In this document: positions 8,224 to 17,539 of the stretch, piece after piece | Numbering within the stretch: the first letter of the stretch is position 1 | How the letters are laid out: each line of letters begins with the position of its first letter | DNA from: Mycolicibacterium rhodesiae | GTDB lineage: Bacteria; Actinomycetota; Actinomycetes; Mycobacteriales; Mycobacteriaceae | NCBI RefSeq assembly: GCF_002086695.1 | Contig: NZ_MVIH01000005.1 | Span: forward strand, 62,001-126,000 | DNA length: 64,000 nucleotides | Direction: 5' to 3' | Position numbers and translations under genes: made by a program | The notes under the pieces: generated by a model | Told to the model about the DNA's origin: nothing | The model's input: only the letters and a program-made list of their open reading frames with translations | Database searches by the model: none

Positions 8224-9324
8224 CTACAGATCCAGGGTCAGGTGGCCGCCGTCGGGCGCGCGTGACACGCACGTCAGCATCATCCCCTCGACCCGTTCGG
8301 GTTCGGTGAGAAGCGTATCCCGATGCTGCACAACGCCGTTGATGACACGAGTGCGGCAGGTGCCGCAGAAGCCCTGCTGGCAGGAGTACGGCGCAGGCAC
8401 ACCCTCGCGCTGCAATGCCGACAGCAGCGTCTCGTCGGGCCGCACGGCCACCGTCGTGCCCGTGGACGCCGCCGTCGCGGTGAACCTGGTGCCGTCGACC
8501 ACGGGTGGGGCGGCGAACCGCTCGAAGTGCAATTCGACGTTGCCTCGGCCTGCCAGTGCGGCACGAATCGCGGCGAGCATGGGCGCGGGCCCGCAGGTGT
8601 AGACGCCCGCGCCATCCGGGCAATCACCCAAAAGGTCGGCGGCCGTGGGTATTCCGTGTACATCGTCGGTCCGGATCTGCACCCGTTCGCCGAACCCGCG
8701 CAGCTCGTCGAGGAACGGGATGGACTCGCGGCTACGCCCGGTGTAGATCATCGACCAGTCGACACCCAACCGCTGCGCGAGGCTCAGCATCGGCAGGATC
8801 GGGGTGATGCCGATACCGCCTGCGATGAACCGCAGCCGCCGGGCGGGGGAGCCGTAGCCGGGAACGGTGAGCGGGAACGCGTTTCGCGGGCCACCGGTGG
8901 TCACCGTGGCCCCCACCTCAAGGTCGTCGTGCACCTCGATCGATCCGCCACCGCCATCGGGGATGCGCCGCACCGCGATCCGGTAAGTGGTGGGCACGGC
9001 CGGGTCGCCGCATAGCGAGTACTGCCGAATACGCCCACTGGGCAGCCGGATGTCCACATGCGCGCCGGGATGCCAGGCAGGCAGAGGCCGTCGATCCGGC
9101 GCTGCCAGGGTCAGCGCCACGACGTTCTGATCACGCGCGACCACCCGGCGGTCGACGACCTGCAGCGTGGACGTGCGCTCGCGGTACTGCGGAACTGCCG
9201 GGCGTCGCACTGCGCCGCTGATCGCCCACAGGGCGGTGATCGAGGCGTCGGTGAGGCGCAGAAACGGATCGTGGCGAGTGCGGCCCGACGCGCTCGGCGG
9301 CGCGGGCCGTGGCCGGATCCTCAC
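8224..9324 (-). CDS. PDR/VanB-family oxidoreductase (FMN reductase with plant-type 2Fe-2S)
   Basis: A 366-residue phthalate-dioxygenase-reductase-type protein. A flavin domain (RQYSLCGDP near residue 135) is followed by an NAD domain (GGIGITPILPMLS, then YTCGPAPML), and a C-terminal ferredoxin domain has the ligands CQQGFCGTC plus the distal Cys in MLTCVSR. It passes electrons from NAD(P)H through flavin to 2Fe-2S and on to an oxygenase or similar partner. The GTG at 9324 overlaps the stop of the PF10118 hydrolase (GTGA). The coupling suggests that diiron-like upstream protein is the electron acceptor or functional partner. Confidence 0.85.
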   Translation of the reverse strand: MRIRPRPAPPSASGRTRHDPFLRLTDASITALWAISGAVRRPAVPQYRERTSTLQVVDRRVVARDQNVVALTLAAPDRRPLPAWHPGAHVDIRLPSGRIRQYSLCGDPAVPTTYRIAVRRIPDGGGGSIEVHDDLEVGATVTTGGPRNAFPLTVPGYGSPARRLRFIAGGIGITPILPMLSLAQRLGVDWSMIYTGRSRESIPFLDELRGFGERVQIRTDDVHGIPTAADLLGDCPDGAGVYTCGPAPMLAAIRAALAGRGNVELHFERFAAPPVVDGTRFTATAASTGTTVAVRPDETLLSALQREGVPAPYSCQQGFCGTCRTRVINGVVQHRDTLLTEPERVEGMMLTCVSRAPDGGHLTLDL

Positions 9325-10220
9325 AGGTGTGCGGCGCGGGCGGCCGGCGAGCTGGCCAGGTAGGCGACGGCCTGCGCGGTGGACCCGACGTCCTCGGGTG
9401 AGTAGTTCGGCCGGAAATAGGTCAACGTGGTGGAGCCGAACAGCCGGCGGTACTTGGGCAGCAGACCCAGCTTGGAGTCGCGGGCCCGCAGCCGCTGCAT
9501 CTGCCACCAGGTCATGTTCAGAGTCGGGTCGGTGCGGCACAGATACCAGCTGCCCCGGTTGAAGAAGCCGGCCATCAGCGTCACCGCCATCGCCATCGAC
9601 CGGATCCGGTCGAGGTAGCTGTCGTGGAAATAGACCGCGACGTCGTGTGCGACGTTGCGGTGCTCGACCTCTTCACTGCCGTGCCAGCGGAACACGTCGA
9701 CCAGGGTGGGATCGGCGTCGTAGTCGTCCCAGGCGCAGTTCAGCGCGAAGTCGCCCAGCACCGCGGTGTAGTGCTCGATCGCCGCGATCAGCCACAGCCG
9801 GTCGCACAGATTGTTCAGCCGCTTCCGCGGGTCGGGCGACGTACTGGGCGAGAGCACCTGGCCGAACACGAAGTCGAGCTGGCGCAGGATCGGCTCGGCG
9901 TCCACGCCGCGCGCGACCATCAGTTCCTGAAGAACCAAATCGTGCGTGTCGGCGTGGGTGGCCTCCTGGCCGATGAACCCGCGCATGTCCTCGGCCAGCC
10001 GCGGATCCTTCACCAGCGGCAGCGCTTCGTTGTAGGTGTCGACGAACCAGCGCTCCGCGACCGGGAGCACGACGTTGAGCAGACCGATCACGTGTGAGGC
10101 GACCGGGTGGCCGGGAATCCAGTGCAGCGGCGCATCGGATACGTCGAAGGCGACCTTGCGGGCCTGGATCTGCACCGGTCCCGGATCGATCTCGCGTTCG
10201 AAACGGCGTGGGCGCAGCAT
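9321..10220 (-). CDS. Metal-dependent hydrolase, PF10118 family
   Basis: A 299-residue mostly helical protein with ferritin-like carboxylate/His motifs: GFIGQEATHADTHD near residue 88 and WHGSEEVEHRNVAHDV near 185, i.e. two ExxH pairs consistent with a dinuclear iron site. PF10118 is annotated as predicted metal-dependent hydrolase, but the ExxH pairs and the coupled PDR-type reductase fit a diiron oxygenase better; that is an inference. The ATG at 10220 has GGGAGG seven bases upstream. It is the first gene of a two-gene operon. Confidence 0.75.
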   Translation of the reverse strand: MLRPRRFEREIDPGPVQIQARKVAFDVSDAPLHWIPGHPVASHVIGLLNVVLPVAERWFVDTYNEALPLVKDPRLAEDMRGFIGQEATHADTHDLVLQELMVARGVDAEPILRQLDFVFGQVLSPSTSPDPRKRLNNLCDRLWLIAAIEHYTAVLGDFALNCAWDDYDADPTLVDVFRWHGSEEVEHRNVAHDVAVYFHDSYLDRIRSMAMAVTLMAGFFNRGSWYLCRTDPTLNMTWWQMQRLRARDSKLGLLPKYRRLFGSTTLTYFRPNYSPEDVGSTAQAVAYLASSPAARAAHL

Positions 10221-10274
10221 GGGCAAACCTCCCGGCGGTGACTGCCGAGGAGTCTAGCTCGTCACGGGGCGGGG

Positions 10275-10688
10275 TCAGCCGACCTGAGTCGGCGTGACGA
10301 TGACGGTTCCGGGAGCACCCGGAGTCGGCCGGGAACCACCGTCGGACGGGATCTGCTGGGCAGGCGCCGAGCCCGGTGCGCTGGGCGCCGGTGCGTCGGG
10401 CTGGGCAGCCTTGGTGCAGTTCAGCATCAACGACATCTTGCCGCTGGCCAGGTATTTCTGGCTCTGCACGATGCACTTGGCCTGGGGCACGTCGCTGCCC
10501 ACCGAGCCGCCGAAGACCGTGGAGATGCCTTGGGCGTGCAGGATCGCGACCGCCTTGTAATACGGTTCGCCGAGGATGTTCATCGTGCCGCCGGCATTCG
10601 GGTCGGCGCTGCTGGACCCCATGCTGAGGGCGGCTGCTGCCGAACTTGCGGCAAGCGCGCCGGCGGCCACCAGGATGAGCCTTTTCAC
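10275..10688 (-). CDS. Small secreted mycobacterial protein
   Basis: A 137-residue protein with a signal peptide (MKRLILVAAGALAASSAAAA) and likely cleavage near residue 25-30. A compact domain has two cysteines (AKCIVQ and MLNCTK) that could form one disulfide, and the C-terminus is Pro/Ala/Gly-rich (about 95-137). The motif YKAVAILHAQGISTVFGG is familiar from small exported mycobacterial proteins of unknown role. The GTG start at 10688 has a GGAGG-like site a few bases upstream. It is monocistronic. Confidence 0.65.
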   Translation of the reverse strand: MKRLILVAAGALAASSAAAALSMGSSSADPNAGGTMNILGEPYYKAVAILHAQGISTVFGGSVGSDVPQAKCIVQSQKYLASGKMSLMLNCTKAAQPDAPAPSAPGSAPAQQIPSDGGSRPTPGAPGTVIVTPTQVG

Positions 10689-10818
10689 TCCAACCTCCGT
10701 CTGTGTCTGCGGTCGAACATAGCCCAGGGAGCTTGGAGGTCGCTCTGCGAGCAGATCACACCAGCCTCTTGCGACCTCTATCGCCACAAGGGCATGGATT
10801 CGTTTCACCGATGTGTGA

Positions 10819-12303
10819 CTAGAACGTCTCCCGGTGTCGTTCCTGCTCGACGACGGCGTCCAGGTCGGCCAGCCGCGCCATCGACGACACCGCGCGTGCG
10901 GTGCGGTTGTTGCCCGCGAGCAGATCCTGGTGATGATGCACGAACGCCCAATATCCCGCGGTGAACGGGCACGCATTCGGTCCGAGGCGGACCTTCGGGT
11001 CGAAGCTGCACGTGCGGCAGTGATCGCTCATCTTGTTCAGGTAGGCGCCACCGGAGGTGTACGGCTTGGTGGCGAGCAGGCCGCCGTCGGCGTGCTGGCT
11101 CATCCCGACCACATTCGTCGGCATCACCCACGCGAAGCCGTCGACGAACGCGGTGGCGAACCATTCGGTCAGGGCCCGCGGCTGGTAACCGCGCTGCAAC
11201 GCGTGGCTGCCCAGCACCATCAGCCGCTGGATGTGGTGCGCCCACCCGCGGTCCCGCACCCCGCCGAGCGCCTGCCGCAGGCATTCGGCGGTGACCGAAT
11301 CGGCGTCGAGGTCGTTCCACCAGGCCGGCAGCGGAGTCTCGGCGGCCAGGGCGTTGTTGTCCAGGTAGTCCGGGCCGAAGTGCCAATACAGGTGCCACAT
11401 GTACTCCCGCCACCCCAGAATCTGGCGGATGAACCCCTCGGCGGCGGCCAGTGGGGCGTTGCCGTCCCGGTAGGCCTGTTCGGCGGCATGCACGGCGTCC
11501 AGCGGGTGCAGCACGCCGAGGTTCAGCGGCACCGACAGCAGGGAATGCGACATCGCCCAGTCCTCGCCCATCATGGCGTCCTCGTAGCGGCCGAACAGCG
11601 GCAGTCGACGTTCGATGAATCTCGTCAGTGCCCGGCGCGCCTCGGCAGGCGTGACCGCGAACAGCCGCGGCCCGTCGACGCCGACCGTGGGCAGATCCAT
11701 CGCATCCAGGTCGCGGCGCACCTGGTCGTCGATGTCGTCTTCGCGCGGGCGGTACGGCGCGTCGACGCCGATCGATCGACCGTTCTTGGGTGGGGACTCG
11801 CGGTTCTCGGCGTCGAAGTTCCACCGCCCGCCCACCGGCTCGGAACCGTCCATCAATACGCTGAACCGCCGGCGCTGCTCGCGGTAGAAATCCTCCATCC
11901 GAAACCGGCGCCGATCCCCGGCCCACCGCCGAAAGTCGGTGCGCGACAACGCAAATCCCGGGGTGGGCAACACCTCGGCGACCATTCCGTCGCGCTGGAG
12001 GCGCCGCACGAAGCGATCGGCGGCCAACGATGTCGGCTCGTGCACCAGCACGGGCGTGCCGTAATCGCGGAGCGCTTCGGTGTAGGTTTCGGCGCGCACC
12101 AGGGTTGCGCGCTCACCCAGGTCGGCCGCGGCGTGCCGCACGGCGGACAGCACCAGGTGCAGCTTCTGCCGGTGAAAGCGGCGCCGTCGCAGCGCGGAGG
12201 TCGACTCGACCAGGAACACCGGACGGTGCGCATGGTCGCCGCCGTAGAACTGCGGCCCGAGCTGATCGGCGAACAGCCACAGCGGGGTGTCGTCAGCGCT
12301 CAT
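10819..12303 (-). CDS. Fe-S bacterial photolyase/cryptochrome (PhrB-like, (6-4) type)
   Basis: A 494-residue protein of the deoxyribodipyrimidine photolyase-related (PF04244, FeS-BCP) family. It begins LWLFADQLGPQF and has the C-terminal FAD/helical domain with WGDG-equivalent ILGWREYMWHLYW and MPTNVVGMSQHADGGLLATKPYTSGG. Three of the four Fe-S cysteines are visible in CRTCSF and NACPF, with the fourth in AECLRQ. Members use FAD, a ribolumazine and a 4Fe-4S cluster to repair UV (6-4) photoproducts. It lies nine bases downstream of the kinase gene, so the two are probably cotranscribed. Confidence 0.85.
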   Translation of the reverse strand: MSADDTPLWLFADQLGPQFYGGDHAHRPVFLVESTSALRRRRFHRQKLHLVLSAVRHAAADLGERATLVRAETYTEALRDYGTPVLVHEPTSLAADRFVRRLQRDGMVAEVLPTPGFALSRTDFRRWAGDRRRFRMEDFYREQRRRFSVLMDGSEPVGGRWNFDAENRESPPKNGRSIGVDAPYRPREDDIDDQVRRDLDAMDLPTVGVDGPRLFAVTPAEARRALTRFIERRLPLFGRYEDAMMGEDWAMSHSLLSVPLNLGVLHPLDAVHAAEQAYRDGNAPLAAAEGFIRQILGWREYMWHLYWHFGPDYLDNNALAAETPLPAWWNDLDADSVTAECLRQALGGVRDRGWAHHIQRLMVLGSHALQRGYQPRALTEWFATAFVDGFAWVMPTNVVGMSQHADGGLLATKPYTSGGAYLNKMSDHCRTCSFDPKVRLGPNACPFTAGYWAFVHHHQDLLAGNNRTARAVSSMARLADLDAVVEQERHRETF

Positions 12304-12312
12304 CGTTCGGTC

Positions 12313-13767
12313 CTAGCCGCCGTTGCCGCGCAAAATCTCCTCGGCGCATCGCAGTCTGGTATGCCCGGTTTCCTGCATGCAGACACGGACCGGGGATTCG
12401 GTCTCCGTCGGTGGTGCGACGATCGGCGCAGTCGGCGATGACGTGACCACCGGGTTCGGGATCTCGTCGGAATGCACCGACCACAGGTAGCGGTTGGTGT
12501 ACTGCAACTTCGTGCAGTAGGCGGTCGCCCCGTCGGCGGTGGTTCCGGTGGCGCCCGGCTCGGTGCAGTCCGAACCGATCACCGCGGTGGGGGTCGGCTC
12601 GACGGTGACGGTGTCGGTGTCGGTCGCCGCGGTCGTCGTCGTGGGGGTCGATGGAGTGGTCGTCGCGGTGGGAGCCGGCGGCGGGACGACCGGGGTGGTC
12701 GCCGTCGTCGTGGCGGTCCGGATGTCCTTGGCGGCGACGTCCTCGCCGCGGTCGCGGCCCGCGACGAAGGCGATCGCGACACCGGCGACCAGCAGCACCG
12801 CCAGGACGGGAAGCAGGATTTTCAGCCATCGATTGCGGGATTGCGGGGCGGGCTCGCCGATGGGCGCCGCATCGGTGATCGGGGTCAGCCGGGTGGCGTC
12901 GGCATCGGTAAGGCCGTCACCCGACACCGGGGTGGTGATGTGGTGCGCCAACGCCCGCGCGAAGTCCATGCAGCGGTCGAACCGCTCCGCAGGGTCCTTG
13001 GACAGCGCCTTGCGCAGCGCCGCGTCGAGGTTCGCCAACTCGGGGCGGCGCTCGGCGAGGCTCGGCGGCAACGCCGACAGATGCTGGCTGATCACCACCG
13101 CGGGATTGGAATGCGGAAACGGCGGGGTGCCGGTGAGCAGGTGGTAGGCAGTGGCTGCCAGTGCATACTGGTCGGCCCGACCGTCGAGGTCACGGCCCAT
13201 CAGCTGTTCTGGGGCGGCATAGGACACCGTGCCGACCGTCATATTGGTCTGGGTCAGCCCGCTGGCATCGTTGTCCCATCGGGCAATTCCGAAGTCCGCC
13301 AACAGGATCCGCTCCTCACCGGACTCCTGCTTGGAGACCAGGATGTTGGCGGGCTTGACGTCGCGATGGAGCAGATGGCGTTGGTGTGCGTAGTCCAGCG
13401 CCTCCGCGACCGCGGTGACGATCTTGAGCACCTCGGCCTGCGGCAGGCCGGTGGGGAAGTTCTTCAACAGGTCGCCGGCGTCATTGCCGTCGACGAAGTC
13501 CATGGCGATCCACAGCTGGCCGTCGGTTTCCCCGCGGTCGTGGACGCCGACGATATGGGGGTGCCAGAGCGTGGCGGCGATGTCCGCTTCACGTTCGAAC
13601 CGCGCCCGGTATTCGGCGTCGCCGCTCACCGAGGCCGGTAACACTTTGAGGGCGTCGCGGCGGGGGAGTCGGGGATGCTGGGCCAGGTAGACCTCGCCCA
13701 TCCCGCCCGCGCCCAGCAATCGCAGGATCGTGTAGCCCGCGAATGTCTCGCCTTTGGCCAGCGGCAT
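12313..13767 (-). CDS. pknF: Membrane Ser/Thr protein kinase, PknF-like
   Basis: A 484-residue receptor-type kinase. The kinase domain covers about residues 10-270, with Gly loop [17 protein letters not shown]-like DALKVL, catalytic [11 protein letters not shown] and DFG in LLADFGIAR, followed by a transmembrane helix near 318-340. The Thr/Pro-rich stalk and small extracellular domain have paired cysteines and end in [18 protein letters not shown]. The opening [16 protein letters not shown] and the whole layout match M. tuberculosis PknF closely from memory. PknF is linked to ABC transport, septation and glucose uptake. The symbol is by resemblance; genomic context differs from M. tuberculosis. 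Confidence 0.75.
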   Translation of the reverse strand: MPLAKGETFAGYTILRLLGAGGMGEVYLAQHPRLPRRDALKVLPASVSGDAEYRARFEREADIAATLWHPHIVGVHDRGETDGQLWIAMDFVDGNDAGDLLKNFPTGLPQAEVLKIVTAVAEALDYAHQRHLLHRDVKPANILVSKQESGEERILLADFGIARWDNDASGLTQTNMTVGTVSYAAPEQLMGRDLDGRADQYALAATAYHLLTGTPPFPHSNPAVVISQHLSALPPSLAERRPELANLDAALRKALSKDPAERFDRCMDFARALAHHITTPVSGDGLTDADATRLTPITDAAPIGEPAPQSRNRWLKILLPVLAVLLVAGVAIAFVAGRDRGEDVAAKDIRTATTTATTPVVPPPAPTATTTPSTPTTTTAATDTDTVTVEPTPTAVIGSDCTEPGATGTTADGATAYCTKLQYTNRYLWSVHSDEIPNPVVTSSPTAPIVAPPTETESPVRVCMQETGHTRLRCAEEILRGNGG

Positions 13768-13776
13768 GGCCTGATA

Positions 13777-14442
13777 CTACAAATGTCCTGCCCGGGCGGG
13801 TTCGGACGCGCTGAGCGCAGCAAGCTGATCCTCGGTGACGCCGAGGACGCGAAGGCACGCGTCGGCAACGTGGCGGGCGAGCGCGGCGGGGTCCGGGTGT
13901 GGTGGCGGTATCCACATGTTCACCAAGGACTCGACCAGGCGAAACGGAAGGTCGGCCGCGTCGTCGGTGATCCCGGTCGCCGCCAGAACCGCGCGGCTGA
14001 GGTCGAGATAGGCCTGTCGCAGTCGCTCACGCTCGGTCCAGAAGGTGGCCAGCCTGGCCTCCCTGAGCTCGGGCAACAGGTAGAGAGCACCCAGGTTCCA
14101 CTGTGAAGTGAGCAGCTGGGCGCCGTCGAAGGCGGCCAGGGCGTGCAGGGTGGCTGCGGCCGAGCGGGGGTCGCCGCTCTGTTCGAGCCCGGACAGGAAC
14201 GTCAGGGTCGGCGTCACGGTCTGGTGCAGGAGCGCTGAGAGCAGCTCGTCCTTGGTTTTGAAGTAGTGGTACAGCGAGGCCTGCCGGATGCCGACCGCCT
14301 CGGCGATGGCCCGGGTCGAGGTGCTGGCGTAGCCGCGGCTGGTGAACAGCTCCGCCGCGGCGTCGAGGATCTCGTCCCGCGCGGTGGTGCCGGGTCTGCG
14401 CCGTTCGGTCAAGCGCGGACGTCCCGCCCGCGTTGTCTCCAT
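13777..14442 (-). CDS. TetR family regulator, probable repressor of the ureide operon
   Basis: A 221-residue TetR protein. The N-terminal HTH (about 18-65) reads ARDEILDAAAELFTSRGY then STRAIAEAVGIRQASLYHYF, and the C-terminal ligand domain is unrecognised. The ATG at 14442 is chosen over a longer leader from 14499, because the longer form would run through the operator-like dyad and its extra residues do not look TetR-like. It is divergent from the eleven-gene operon at 14662, with two identical-architecture dyads in the gap, so self-regulation and control of that operon are likely. The kinase gene follows nine bases downstream. Confidence 0.85.
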   Translation of the reverse strand: METTRAGRPRLTERRRPGTTARDEILDAAAELFTSRGYASTSTRAIAEAVGIRQASLYHYFKTKDELLSALLHQTVTPTLTFLSGLEQSGDPRSAAATLHALAAFDGAQLLTSQWNLGALYLLPELREARLATFWTERERLRQAYLDLSRAVLAATGITDDAADLPFRLVESLVNMWIPPPHPDPAALARHVADACLRVLGVTEDQLAALSASEPARAGHL

Positions 14443-14489
14443 GGTCCGATGTTGACCTACATCACCTGCGAAAAGACAGACCCCGGGAT

Positions 14490-14509
14490 TTTCTGTCACA
14501 TGACAGAAA
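14490..14509. promoter_or_regulatory. Operator-like inverted repeat, site 1 (TTTCTGTCA-2-TGACAGAAA)
   Basis: A perfect 9-base inverted repeat with a two-base spacer lies between the TetR gene and the ABC operon. Its core, CTGTC-N4-GACAG, recurs in site 2. The position just upstream of the TetR start fits autorepression. Confidence 0.6.
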
Positions 14510-14587
14510 CGCGGGATACCTATCGGTTACGCGCCGTCTTGGTTTGGTTACGCCAGCGACACCCACCGCGACGAGAGGCCCGTAAAA

Positions 14588-14601
14588 CTGTCAGTCGACA
14601 G
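14588..14601. promoter_or_regulatory. Operator-like inverted repeat, site 2 (CTGTC-N4-GACAG)
   Basis: CTGTCAGTCGACAG has the same half-sites and spacing as the core of site 1 and lies 60 bases before the ABC ATPase start. It fits an operator controlling the ureide operon. Confidence 0.55.
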
Positions 14602-14661
14602 GCTGATGGCTCACCGCGGAGCGCATCCTCTCCGACCCTCTGACCTTCCGGGAGACTCTGC

Positions 14662-16659
14662 ATGGCGAGCGCCGCAAGTGTCGCGCTGCGACCTGACGCA
14701 CCGGCGACGACGCCGGGTGACGTGGTCGCCGCGGTGGATGATCTGTGTGTCACGTTCCGCCGCAACGGCAAGGACGTGCACGCGCTGCGCGGGGTGTCGC
14801 TGCAGATCGCGCCCGGCGAAATCGTGGGCCTGGTTGGCGAATCCGGCTCCGGTAAAAGCGTTCTGGGCTTCAGCATGCTCGGCCTGCTCGGCGCGGCCAA
14901 GACCCGCGGCGGGGTCAAGGTATGTGACACCGACATGCTCACCGGCGCCGCCAAGCAGCTGCGCAAGGTCCGCCGACTCGACCTCGGCGCGGTGTTCCAG
15001 GACCCGATGACATCGCTGAACCCGACGATGCGGATCGGCAAACAAGTCGAAGAAGTAGCGGGCAGCAGCGCAGAAGCACTGAAACTGCTTACTGCCGTTG
15101 GCATTCCGGATCCCGAACGACGGATGCGGGCCTACCCGCACGAACTGTCCGGCGGGTTGCGCCAGCGGGTGATGATCGCGATCGCAGTGGCCGGCGACCC
15201 GGAGTTGATCATCGCCGACGAGCCGACCACCGCACTCGACGTCACCGTCCAGGCGCAGGTGCTGGCGCTGCTGCAGCGGTTGCGTGCCGAGATCGGCTGC
15301 AGCATCGTGCTGATCACCCACGACCTCGGCGTCGCCGCGCAGATCGCCGATCGTATCGCCGTGCTCTACGCCGGGCGGATCGCCGAAATAGGCCCGACCG
15401 CCGACGTTCTCGCCACCCCCGCGCACCCCTACACCCATGGCCTGCTGCAATCGCGACTGACGCTGGACACGGCGCGGGACCGTCCGCTGGCGGCGATGGC
15501 CGGCCAGGTGCCAAGCCCGACCGCGCCGCTGCCCGGGTGTGCGTTCGTGCCCCGGTGTGCGCTGGCCCGCACCGAATGCTCGGCCACCCCACCGGATCCG
15601 GTACCGTGCGCCGAGAACCGGGTGAGCGCCTGCATCATCGAGCCGGCGGAGATGCGTACCGAACTGGCCGGGATCATCGCCGCCGAGGCCGAGGCTTTCG
15701 CCGATCGTGCCGAGATATCGGCTGATCAACCGCCTGCCGTCGACGCTCGCACCGTGACCAAGACGTTCACCGTGCGCCGCCGCAGGCTGGATCGCTCCGG
15801 AGCATCAGGGGGCAAACTGCAGGCGCTGCGCGGAGTGTCGCTGACCGTCGCGCACGGCGAATCGGTGGCGCTGGTCGGGGAGAGCGGCTCCGGAAAGTCG
15901 ACGCTGCTGCGCATCATCGCCGGGCTGGAGAAGCCGACCACCGGCGAGGTCGAACTGGCCGGCGACACCCGCCCGCAGATGGTCTTCCAAGACGCCGGCG
16001 CCTCGCTGACACCGTGGTTGTCCGTCGGTGAGCTGATCGGTGAACGGCTTCGCGGCACGTCGATGTCGCGTGCCCAACGCAAGGACGCTGTCGCCGCCGT
16101 GCTGGAGCGGGTCGGACTTCCGCAGGATGTGGTCAAGTCGCGGGCCGCGCAGCTGTCCGGCGGTCAGCGCCAACGCGTCTCGCTGGCGCGGGCCACCGTG
16201 ATCCCGCCACAGGTGTTGCTCTGCGACGAGCCGACCAGTGCGCTCGATGTGTCGCTGGCCGCTTCGGTGCTCAACCTGATCGGTGAACTGCGGCGCACCC
16301 TGGACATGTCGGTGGTGTTCGTGACCCACGACCTGTCGGTGGCACGGGTGGTGGCCGACCGGATCGCAGTGATGTACCTGGGCCGCATCGTCGAGATCGG
16401 CCCCGCCGAAGACGTGATCGGCCGCCCGACACATCCCTACACCCAGGCGCTGGTCGACGCGATCCCCGACCTGGGTCGTGACTGCCGGGTGCTGGCAGGC
16501 GAACCCGCCAGCCCGCTGTCACCGCCGACCGGCTGTGCCTTCCACCCCCGGTGCCCGATCGCGATCGACACCTGCAGCGACATCGAACTCGACGTCCGCC
16601 TGGAAGGCACGCCCGGCAGCCCGCACCAGGTCGCCTGTATCGAACGGAAGGCGCGCTGA
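14662..16659 (+). CDS. Fused dual ATPase of an oligopeptide/nickel-type ABC importer
   Basis: A 665-residue fusion of DppD- and DppF-like ATPases. The first ABC domain (about 20-260) has Walker A GESGSGKS at 59-66, signature LSGGLRQRV and Walker B IIADEP, and ends with the oligopeptide-type Cys motif [14 protein letters not shown]. The second (about 355-600) has [18 protein letters not shown] and LLCDEP, and ends in [14 protein letters not shown]. It powers import with the two permeases and the lipoprotein encoded downstream. It is the first gene of the operon, with both TetR-like dyads upstream; its stop overlaps the next ATG (TGATG). Confidence 0.9.
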   Translation: MASAASVALRPDAPATTPGDVVAAVDDLCVTFRRNGKDVHALRGVSLQIAPGEIVGLVGESGSGKSVLGFSMLGLLGAAKTRGGVKVCDTDMLTGAAKQLRKVRRLDLGAVFQDPMTSLNPTMRIGKQVEEVAGSSAEALKLLTAVGIPDPERRMRAYPHELSGGLRQRVMIAIAVAGDPELIIADEPTTALDVTVQAQVLALLQRLRAEIGCSIVLITHDLGVAAQIADRIAVLYAGRIAEIGPTADVLATPAHPYTHGLLQSRLTLDTARDRPLAAMAGQVPSPTAPLPGCAFVPRCALARTECSATPPDPVPCAENRVSACIIEPAEMRTELAGIIAAEAEAFADRAEISADQPPAVDARTVTKTFTVRRRRLDRSGASGGKLQALRGVSLTVAHGESVALVGESGSGKSTLLRIIAGLEKPTTGEVELAGDTRPQMVFQDAGASLTPWLSVGELIGERLRGTSMSRAQRKDAVAAVLERVGLPQDVVKSRAAQLSGGQRQRVSLARATVIPPQVLLCDEPTSALDVSLAASVLNLIGELRRTLDMSVVFVTHDLSVARVVADRIAVMYLGRIVEIGPAEDVIGRPTHPYTQALVDAIPDLGRDCRVLAGEPASPLSPPTGCAFHPRCPIAIDTCSDIELDVRLEGTPGSPHQVACIERKAR

Positions 16660-17528
16660 TGGCCATCGCAGTCCCCGCCCCGGCACTGTTGCGCAGTCGT
16701 GAGAAGCGGATGGCGGCGCTACCGAAAGACCGTGCGGTGATCGTCAATTGGCTCGGCGTGTCCCTGCTCCTGCTGGTGACGGTGATCGCCGTCGCCGTCC
16801 CGCTGCTGGCCCCGCACGACCCGCTGGTGCCGGTCGGCATGCCACTGCAGGCGCCTGGCAAGAACGGCTTCCTGCTCGGCACCGACAGCGTCGGCCGGGA
16901 CATCTTGAGCCGCGTGCTGTTCGGCATCCGGTCGAGCTGGTTCGCGGCCCTGGTGGTGGTCGGCGTCGGACTGCTCATCGGAGGTCTGGTCGGGCTCATC
17001 GCCGGCGCAGCCGGTGGCTGGCTGGACGCGACCTTGATGCGCATCACCGACGGCTTCCTGTCGCTGCCCGCGCCGGTGCTGGCCATCGCGGTCGTCGCAG
17101 CACTGGGGCCCGGCTTCGTCCACACTCTCATCGCGGTGTCGATCGTGTGGTGGCCGTTCTACGCCAGGTTGGTTCGCGGCGAGGTCGCGCGATTGGCGGC
17201 CCGGCCGCACGTCGAGGCCGCCCGGCTGGCCGGGGTCGGACCCGTCCGGGTCGCCACCCGCCACCTGCTGCCCGGCGCGGTGCCCAATGCGCTGGTGGCC
17301 GCCAGCCTCGACCTCGGCACATTGATCCTCACGCTGGCGGCGCTGTCGTTCCTCGGTCTCGGCCAATCGGCCCCCGCCCCGGAACTGGGCGCCGACGCGG
17401 CCCGCAACCTGAGCTACTTCCTGCAGCAGTGGTGGGTGCCGGTGATGCCCGGCCTTGGCGTCCTGGTCCTCGCAGTGATCGGCAACGTCGCCGGTGACAG
17501 CCTGCGCAACCTGATGAAGACGAGCTAG
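16659..17528 (+). CDS. ABC importer permease, DppC type
   Basis: A 289-residue permease with the DppC layout: an N-terminal helix (about 30-50), the periplasmic segment HDPL...LGTDSVGRDILSRVLFG characteristic of OppC/DppC, then five membrane helices with the cytoplasmic EAA loop ARLAGVGPVRVATRHLLP near 190-210. It pairs with the DppB-type permease next in the operon. The start overlaps the ATPase stop. Permease order C then B is reversed relative to the usual dpp order. Confidence 0.88.
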   Translation: MAIAVPAPALLRSREKRMAALPKDRAVIVNWLGVSLLLLVTVIAVAVPLLAPHDPLVPVGMPLQAPGKNGFLLGTDSVGRDILSRVLFGIRSSWFAALVVVGVGLLIGGLVGLIAGAAGGWLDATLMRITDGFLSLPAPVLAIAVVAALGPGFVHTLIAVSIVWWPFYARLVRGEVARLAARPHVEAARLAGVGPVRVATRHLLPGAVPNALVAASLDLGTLILTLAALSFLGLGQSAPAPELGADAARNLSYFLQQWWVPVMPGLGVLVLAVIGNVAGDSLRNLMKTS

Positions 17529-17539
17529 GAGGCTTACCG

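Noticed and set aside
10834..12441. 535-codon open frame antisense to the photolyase
   Set aside because: Shadow of a well-supported gene; composition and lack of motifs.
12472..13641. 389-codon open frame antisense to the kinase gene
   Set aside because: Arg/Gly/Val-rich shadow of the high-GC kinase gene; no motif, and the opposite strand has full kinase motifs.
14525..14553. Repeated GGTTACGC in the TetR/ABC gap as a GlnR site
   Set aside because: The 21-base period and missing GAAAC half do not fit the GlnR consensus well; attractive for nitrogen control but unsupported.
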